Positions 56,876 to 64,000 of a stretch of DNA of 64,000 nt are shown one piece after another. Within the stretch, counting starts at the first letter, position 1, and every line of letters begins with the position of its first letter. The notes under the pieces were generated by a model. The model made no database searches. It saw only the letters and a list, made by a program, of their open reading frames with translations, and was not told the origin of the DNA. The DNA lies in contig CBFFRP010000379.1 in NCBI GenBank assembly GCA_965644295.1, positions 62,001 through 126,000 on the forward strand. Direction: 5' to 3'. The translations under genes and the position numbers were made by a program. This stretch comes from Paraphysomonas bandaiensis (taxonomy: Eukaryota > Chrysophyceae).

Positions 56876-59800
56876 TTACGACGCATCAATACGAAGTATT
56901 CTTTCCACTATACGAGTAATTAGAATTTCCTTCTTACACACATTCTCGTCACTTGGGTTTTTAACTTTCACTACCAACACTGACTCAATCTCAGCCCTTA
57001 ACTTTCGTATCAGTGCCGCATGTAGCTCGGATATCCGCAGATGAATCCACCCATTCACAATCACTTTGCTGCGCTCAGAGGACTTGGACAATTCACTAAA
57101 GCTCTCACCAAATAAGAGGGTCGCTATAGGAGAAATATGTGTACAGTCGTATATTTGGTGAGCTGGTGAAGCCACCTGCAAATGAAATGATTATCATATA
57201 TCGTGTGTGCATTTCGCTACCATACACGACATTTAAGTAATTGTGTAATAAGTTGTGACCTGACGTTTTATAGTATGTATACTTCACACCATGGTGCATA
57301 ATTACGCGGTTAATATTATGCATGCATATGATGTGTGCGAGGTATATCGCTACGTGGTACAGAAAAGGGTGAATGGAAGAGGTGTATCGTGTGATGTGGT
57401 AACTGTAATAATAGAAAAAGAAAATGAGTAATCACACGCAAGTCACCTTCATAAAGTATGCCAGATACATATCTCTTCGTCTTTCCTGTTCAATTCCATC
57501 TCCAAGCAAATTTCCAGTGTGTCTGATACCATATATAAGTCACAAATTCATACCTTACACGTCATACAAACACCACAACTTCTATATTCACATCTTGTCT
57601 GATGAAACATAATTTATAAAATTCATTAAGAAAATTACCGTTTAAGAATACTTGTTGGATGTATTGATATCTCTTCCTCTTCACTACCCAGAATTTTCTG
57701 TACTAGTCTGTTGGTGGTATTTCCTCTAGTGGATGAAGTCTTCACCATTTTCTGCACCATACAAACTCTGGCCAAACGCGGGAACAATCCTGCGAGAATA
57801 TACATGAAGCCCAAGCGCACCATTATCAAGGCGTATACGACATGATAGTTAGCTACATATAAAAAGGAGCAGAGTAGACACACTGGCAGTATATATATTG
57901 TGAGCAGTAAATGTTGTAGAATAGCTCAAACTATTCGCCAGGGTACACTAATATGACCCAAATAAGTTGCTGACATTCGTTCTTACCTGCACAGATTACA
58001 CAACGAACAATATCTTCTGACCCAGAAAATTCATTCTCTGATACTAAAATACTGCTACTATTTTGAACATTGCCCTCCTCTCGGCTAACGCTATTGATGT
58101 TGTCATTCAAAGGGGTAATCAGTTGTGCATCGCTTAAGTATCGCCTAAATTGCTCGCGAAGACCTTTGATATCTTGTAGGGCAGAGGCAGAAAGATAATT
58201 TTCTTTGGCAAAATTATAGGCTGCCCCAGATCCTTTAGTCTCGTAAACTTCATTCCAGGCATTGTACATATTCACGATGGCGATGTGATCTGAAATTGGA
58301 TAATACGAGGATGATAGTGGAATACAGGACTTTTCATTAGTGCAAAATGAAGTGTGTATCCTGGTCGCATCTTCACGCTTGTCTATTGGACTGACAAGAG
58401 GGCTCTTTCCTCCTAGGCTTGCTGCTATGGTAAGAACAGGGTCTAGACAATGAAACATACATCCATAAATCAGCATTTTACCCAGTCGTACATCAACGGG
58501 TAGGTGACTAAGATGTAACCCAAGTGGGGTGACGGAATAAGAATATGGTTGGGTGATAGCATCACACATCGCAGCCTGAGAGGATTCCTTTGATATTGTA
58601 ATGGCACCTATATCACGAAGTACTACTAGTGCCTCTCTAATTTGAGAGCGGTCGGGAGGGTCCAGGCATGAAGAGAGAAACTCAAAGGGATTACCAAGTT
58701 TAAGTATGAGAATCTGATAAACCAAATCAGCCACATATGACTACAAGGTACATAGTATGGCACACCTCTACATGTATACATGAACGGTTTCGGATGTGAC
58801 AATTAGTAAACACAATGCATACTATATCAGTAGCAACTATGGTCACACATAATACCTGTAGGCAAACGTCTTCCAATGGAGCTCGCTTTATTTCAGGTAA
58901 GGAGTAGTCTTCACACCGACTGCTATCCATCCATTCCTCAGAGAACAAACGCCAACACGTACCGGCCCTAACTCGACCTGTGTAATATGCAACTAGATCA
59001 TATATAGATAGATAAATGTGGTACATTTCATAGCGTGCACTGACAACACACATGAGGTTGCTCTGCAATGATAGACTAAATCTATATCACTTCACATTGC
59101 GCACCTGCTCTACCAGCCCTTTGCTGCAGTGAAGCTCGAGATGCTTTAGTAGTCAATAGAGTGGAAAGTTTACTTGACGGGTCAAATCGCATCTCACGTA
59201 CCAAACCTATATGCAACATCAATTCGGCTCACAGCATTATGAGATCGAACTATATAAAATAAAATAAAACGACAACTATGGATGAGACGATAGATGGTAT
59301 TAAAACATACAGTAATATGAAAACGCCCCACATACGGTAGTAAACAAATCAAGCATGCCCTCTACGCACCACAGTCTACAACATGCGTTACGTCATCCAC
59401 TGTAACAGAAGATTCAGCAATGTTAGTGGATAAGACCACTTTCCATTCGCCTAACTTCGTTCTACAAAAAACCCGCCGCTGTTGGTCTGGAGGCAAGGAA
59501 CTATGCAACATATACACCTGTGGACATTGAACCATGCATATTACTACCACAGCAACACACCAATCCATTCGAATGCATATGTGCACACACAGTAGAACAT
59601 ACCTTGGCATTCATTGTACTCAGCACACGCCGTGACCTAAGTATCTTACTGATTTTATCTATTGCCTGTATCCCAGGTAGAAAGACTAGTATAGCATTGC
59701 CCCTATCAGAACTTGTATTTCCACAAGACGTTTGATTCCGATTACGACTACGGTTCGTTTCTGTTTGTATTAGTCGTATAATGAATTCTGCGATCAACTC

Positions 59801-61926
59801 TTCATTACATATCGGGGGGGCGGAGAGATCCCCTCGCCCAGCAGCTATTCTTCTTCCTGTATTTCCTCTGCCACGCCCACCTCTTCCTTTCATCGAGGAT
59901 CCTATAGACAATACGTCTTCTTCAACCACTCCGGAGCTATTCTGACTGCGTTGACCAGAGGTCACAACTGCACGGATATCCGACATATACTTCAGTGTCA
60001 CCGGGAAGCAGCGCCCAGGAACACGCAATACCGGACAAGAAAAGTACTCACACAGAGAATCACCATGAAGAGTAGCACTCATAAGTATCTGAAAAAGAGT
60101 CTCAGTGAAACAGGAAATAATAATGAAACATAATTCACGACAACAAACGCAAGAGAGTCACGTTACTACGTTGTAGCATGTATGTACACTGCTATACCAG
60201 CTTCAAGTTGTTTCTTAACTGAACTTCCTTTCGAAGAATCGCCATTAGAAAATCAGTCTCAATTTGACGTTCATGCACCTCGTCCTTCATTCACATAATT
60301 AGTCATACATACCAAAAGATTCCATAAATAATTCGGGTGTGGTATATAACACGTCCATCACAACAATACACGAGCTCGTACCATTATCACATGTGATACG
60401 CTGTTCAAAAAGTTTGGTTGCTTTAGTTTTCTGAGAAGAATACCAGTGGTGCAGTAAAGTATTCTCGTATTCTGAGATCGAGCGGATTTCAGCCTAATTT
60501 GATAACCCACAGTGTCACCCACGGTCGACTCCAGTCGCTCATTTGCCACTCTCTCAGCAACAGACATGGCAGCTATGCGACGAGGTTGCGTACAGATAAT
60601 AAAACACTCGGATCCACGATTAGAATGTATCATATCATCTAGAATAATCTGGGGAACCTGAGTAGTTTTACTGCACACAAACAATATCAGAAATAGATTA
60701 TGGGATCTCCAAACTAGTATGTATAATGTACAATGTGCCTATAATACATATTATACTATTTGGATTTGTATGATGCCAAGGCAAGACACGACACTACTTG
60801 GTACTAAAAACCACTACCTATACAGCGTATCAATTCATATAGGGTACAATACCACACAGATATATTCTTCGGTCATTCCATACCCGCATCCAGTTTCACC
60901 AATCAAAGTCAGCACATTGGATTCCTGCAGCGCAGTCAGCAAACTATCCTTCGCTTCGTACATTGGTAGCACAGCTCTTGAGTTATCACGCATCAAAGCA
61001 TATTCCGGTTTGGCTTCTAGCTCTTGCTGAGCTTGCAGCATCGCAGCACTGACATCCAGATTAGGAGTAAGAGACACCGCCTCCTCGGGAGGCTCGTCGA
61101 CAGGATCATTCGCGCATGGGTCGCAGTCCGAATCCGACTGATCACTGTGATCCGATTCATCCTGGCAGTCATCATTCACACTATGTGGTGCAGGTTCATC
61201 AACTCTTTCCTCAGATTGAGTCACTTGTGGAGAATTTTGCTGGAGCATAGCTCGTAGCATAATGTGGGTATCATTCGGCATACTCTCTAAGTCGCCATCA
61301 AGAAGAGGTTTGTTTTCGGGAAGGACATGTAAGAACTTGAGCTTTTTACTTGTCTTCAATTTATTTTGCACTGTCTTGCACAGCTCTGCAATGTCCATTG
61401 TACGTGGTATAACAATACGTTTAGTTACAGAGCTTTTCTCTGCAGATATTTGCAAACTCAGCGGTCCACTCAGATCCTTCTGAATTGAATTGGCTTCTGG
61501 TTGTTGAGATTGATACGCTTCTACTTTTAATTTCTTTTGTTCAGATTTTAAGATTGATTTCCGTTCTTTTGCATCTTTTAATTGTTTCCGATCATCACGA
61601 AGAATTTTCTTAATAATTTTTCTTTTCATTCCATCAGTTAAACTCTCTGTATATGTATGTCTATCATCATCATCATCATGATTACCATCATCATCATCAT
61701 CTGCAGTAGCAGCAACAGAAGTAGCATCTGTCGTATCATTAGCATTCAATTTTTTCTTATTCTTTTTATTAATTTGATTAATTTTATAAAGTAATTGAAG
61801 TATTTCATTCTCATCACGATGACTTAGTGAGATATGTGTGATAGTGCCTGCTCGAATCTGTACTTTATAGTTCTTATTGGATTGTTTATTAGGGATAGTA
61901 TGAGAGGATTTAGAAGATTTCTTCAT
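56876..61926 (-). CDS. DEVH-box (DEAH/RHA family) RNA helicase, DHX29/DHX57-like
   Basis: Eleven exons: 61926-60884, 60670-60382, 60284-60198, 60088-59603, 59517-59370, 59206-59105, 58977-58856, 58740-57987, 57789-57639, 57522-57447 and 57175-56876. Phases agree throughout; the product is 1185 aa. It is a nucleotide-dependent RNA helicase. Motif I is GETGCGKTT (about 344-352, split by intron 1), motif II is DEVH at 445-448, motif III is SAT at 477-479 and motif VI is QRAGRAGR at about 713-720 (split by intron 6). HA2 and OB-fold regions follow, including PLGLHLSHLPVDVRLGKML and YDCTHISPIATLLFG. A low-complexity RGG-like insert lies at about 500-525. The first 320 residues are charged with no dsRBD or RWD that I can see, unlike DHX29/DHX57. 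The start at 61926 was chosen because the frame upstream runs into microsatellite DNA. Confidence 0.92.
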
Positions 61927-62258
61927 GATTGATAAGGGTGAGGGAGGATAGTGAGATATGTGATTGAAGTCTTTAAGTTTGATTGTAGAGGTGGTTGATA
62001 TGATGGATGTATGTATGTATGTACATGCATGTATGTGTGTGTATATGTATGTATGTATGGCATAATAATATTCTTGAGGGCTGAAATATACTTGCAAGAA
62101 TTTTACTACCATATCATCCTGTTTGTCCCATCTACACATACAGAAGTAGTGCTGTACTTCGTACCTACTACGACACAGGCGTACTGCTGTACTGTACTTA
62201 CGTACCTACCTATATACCTGCATGCCTACATACTACGTCCGTACGTCCGTACGTGCAT

Positions 62259-62396
62259 GCATACATACATACATACATATATACATACATACATACATAC
62301 ATACATACATACATACATACATACATACATACATACATACATACATACATACATACATACATACATACATACCTACATACATACATACATACATAC
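62259..62396. repeat. (CATA)n microsatellite, ~138 bp
   Basis: CATA array with a few changes (ATATATAC near 62277, ACCTACAT near 62370). It lies about 330 bp upstream of the helicase start codon, with TATG/TGTA-rich sequence in between (62005-62060). Confidence 0.95.
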
Positions 62397-62819
62397 CTTT
62401 GTCCAATCCATTCTGACTCCCGTATCCTACAGAGATACTGATAGTTGTAAACTGAAATATGTATAGTTGAATAAGCCAACTGACTTCTACACTTCGGTCC
62501 TGTGTGTTCCAGCATGTTCTTGGGTCGTATTCGAATTCCTTGTTGGATTGGATGATCTTCAATTGCTATCAACATACACAGCAATGGACTGGAATAATGA
62601 ACTATAGTGTTCTATTATTCTAGAATTACATAACATGGACGTTGAAACAAGAGGAGATCAGTAAAGCAATCGTTCCTGTGATTCTAGAATTGAAAGCAGC
62701 GTGGAAGACCGTCTGAGCAGCGTGGAAATACAGGGCCGCACTACGAGTGTGAAGATGGCTAATGCTGCCATAAGAAGACACCAGGCACTAATGGTTTTGC
62801 CTTTCGCTGATGGAACCAT
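62397..62819. other. Intergenic; nothing recognised
   Basis: No repeat copy or gene that I can support. The open frame from 62701 runs into the hairpin repeats and is not considered coding. Confidence 0.35.
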
Positions 62820-63259
62820 CCCACAAGTTGAGATTCATCCAAGCACCACACATTGGCTTGTAGCAGGGAAGAAGCTTCTTCCTAATGGCCAGCGGAACAA
62901 CTGGAATAAAAAGAAAAGTTGTGTGTGCTTTTCTCTTGTTCCAGTTATTCCGCTGGCCGTTTGGAAGAAGCTTGCTCCCTGCTTCAATCTAATGTGCTAT
63001 GGTTGGAGGAATCTCAACTTGTGGTAGTTGTGCCTTTGGCTGATTGAACCATCCCACAAGTTGAGATTCCTCCAACCACTACTCATTTGCTTGTAGCAGG
63101 GAAGAAGCTTCTTCCTAATGGCCAGCGGAACAACTGGAATAAAAAGAAAAGTTGTGTGTGCTTTTCTCTTGTTCCAGTTATTCCGCTGGCCATTTGGAAG
63201 TAGCTTGCTCCCTGCTTCAATCTAATGTGCTATGGTTGGAGGAATCTCAACTTGTGGTA
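62820..63259. repeat. Two tandem ~206-bp inverted repeats (long hairpins)
   Basis: Each unit is an imperfect palindrome. A left arm of about 98 nt (from CCCACAAGTTGAGATTC through AGCAGGGAAGAAGCTTCTTCC and GGCCAGCGGAA) is followed by a loop of about 10 nt (TTGTGTGTGC) and the inverted arm ending GGAATCTCAACTTGTGG. Units start at 62820 and 63053 (period 233 bp) and are nearly identical to each other. Arms differ internally at scattered sites. Confidence 0.88.
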
Positions 63260-63574
63260 TTATTGCAGTGATAAGATGAACGTATTGAAATACCAGGTTA
63301 TTCAACCCTGGTCAAAGGAATGACTTACATGCATATTCTAAACAAATATAGTATATAGTATATAAGAGAAGATATATTGAGTATTTCTTTGTAGTTAATA
63401 AAAAACGTATTTGTTTGTTGATGATATATTCACGAGGTGAAAGTTGTTAATAGTAAGATAGTAAGTACCCCCATTCATTTGATTAAAGTAAGCAATGCAT
63501 ACTAATTCCAGTATTCTGATAGCAGCAACGCCAATACCTCAATAAAATAACAGTTTATACTGAAAGTCTTATTA

Positions 63575-64000
63575 AGGTTTAGCAATAGGCGTTAAGAATC
63601 TGCACCAGCTTAGTAGCTAGATGGACAAACTAGTCAAGCTAGATAAGCATCTACCATTTACTGACTAGAGTAAACTCTTGTATCCTACTATTTATCGCTA
63701 CGAGAACTGCTTGTGCGTCTCCGCAAGCACCAAGGTGCGACCATTCTTGCTATATGATAGATGTGTATGTAGGGACGTTGTACAAGTGAAAGCAGTGATC
63801 TAAGTCAACTACTACCACACTGGAACGCTTAAGACTACATTTTATGCAGTTTGCATCTGGGACTGCCTTATGTGCCTCACGGCAACCAGGGGAAGCAGCA
63901 ATATACAATATACCCTTCGGAGTTTGGCAGTCTGGTGGCCTTCCCTTAGGCATTGTGCCAGGTGGCTCGGAGGTATGCGGATGAAGGTCTTACAAAAGGT
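63575..64000 (+). mobile_element. Left end of a TTTAGCAATAGG-family element, runs off the window
   Basis: Terminus TTTAGCAATAGGCGTTAAGA at about 63576, then CTGCACCAGC, CTAG-rich tract, ATCCTACTATTTATCGCTAC and the block GCTTGTGCGTCTCCGCAAGC. The interior contains, on the minus strand, the peptide PKGRPPD, also encoded inside the copy at 13615-14160. The right end lies beyond base 64000. The stretch 63260-63574 before it shows nothing. Confidence 0.6.

Noticed and set aside
11201-61926. Functional cluster of translation genes (eIF6, eIF5, DHX29-like helicase)
   Set aside because: They are 40-50 kb apart with unrelated genes between and mixed orientation; chance is the better explanation.
62701-63027. 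108-codon frame from 62701
   Set aside because: It runs through the hairpin repeat, and its second half is the inverted complement of its first; not a plausible protein.

Overview
This is 64 kb of nuclear DNA from a microbial eukaryote. It holds 14 well-supported protein genes on both strands. Most are cut by very short GT-AG introns (many 45-90 bp), and mobile-element debris lies between them. A CHASE-type hybrid histidine kinase, a plant-style leucine-rich repeat protein, an ELO fatty-acid elongase, a plant-like CUL1 and TTAGGG repeats together suggest a protist. A stramenopile is my first guess, but this is inference and other protist lineages are possible.

Layout, left to right: a membrane protein running off the left edge (-, 1-1998); a TRIM-like RING/B-box protein (+, 2420-5035); an ELO elongase (+, 7452-8372) facing a ceramide synthase (-, 9758-10662); eIF6 (+, 11201-12101); a kinesin-12-like motor (-, 14625-18532); a hybrid histidine kinase (+, 19013-21736); a Pro/Thr-repeat membrane protein (-, 23468-25070); a DUSP-containing ubiquitin protease (-, 26915-30889); a 774-bp tetranucleotide repeat; an LRR multi-pass membrane protein (+, 31938-36087); a dead Ty1/copia element (+, about 37020-39301); a small tail-anchored protein (+, 41416-41790); a 914-aa orphan (-, 42837-45581); a CUL1-like cullin (+, 46209-49844); eIF5 with a repeat-filled intron (+, 51855-54768); and a DEVH-box helicase (-, 56876-61926). 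I solved exon structures by eye for the kinesin, USP, cullin, eIF5, eIF6, ceramide synthase, helicase, Pro/Thr-repeat and LRR genes. In each the codon phases agree across every junction I propose.

The gaps contain at least three repeat families: hAT-type relics with CAGGGCTGCG termini and traces of the transposase C-terminal dimerisation region; an unclassified element whose ends read TTTAGCAATAGGCGTT; and one 92-bp element with perfect 26-bp inverted repeats flanked by TA. Other structures are an interstitial telomere tract, two tandem long hairpins and several CATA/TACA microsatellites near gene starts.

The most interesting protein-level observation is that the TRIM-like E3 candidate and the kinesin-12, about 10 kb apart, end in the same two-domain module (fibronectin type III plus a discoidin/F5-8C-like beta-sandwich). 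This is an unusual tail for a kinesin and suggests a shared ligand or location. The eIF5 intron is also notable: ten exact-length 150-bp units, each carrying a splice-donor-like and an acceptor-like site at ordinary intron spacing for this genome.
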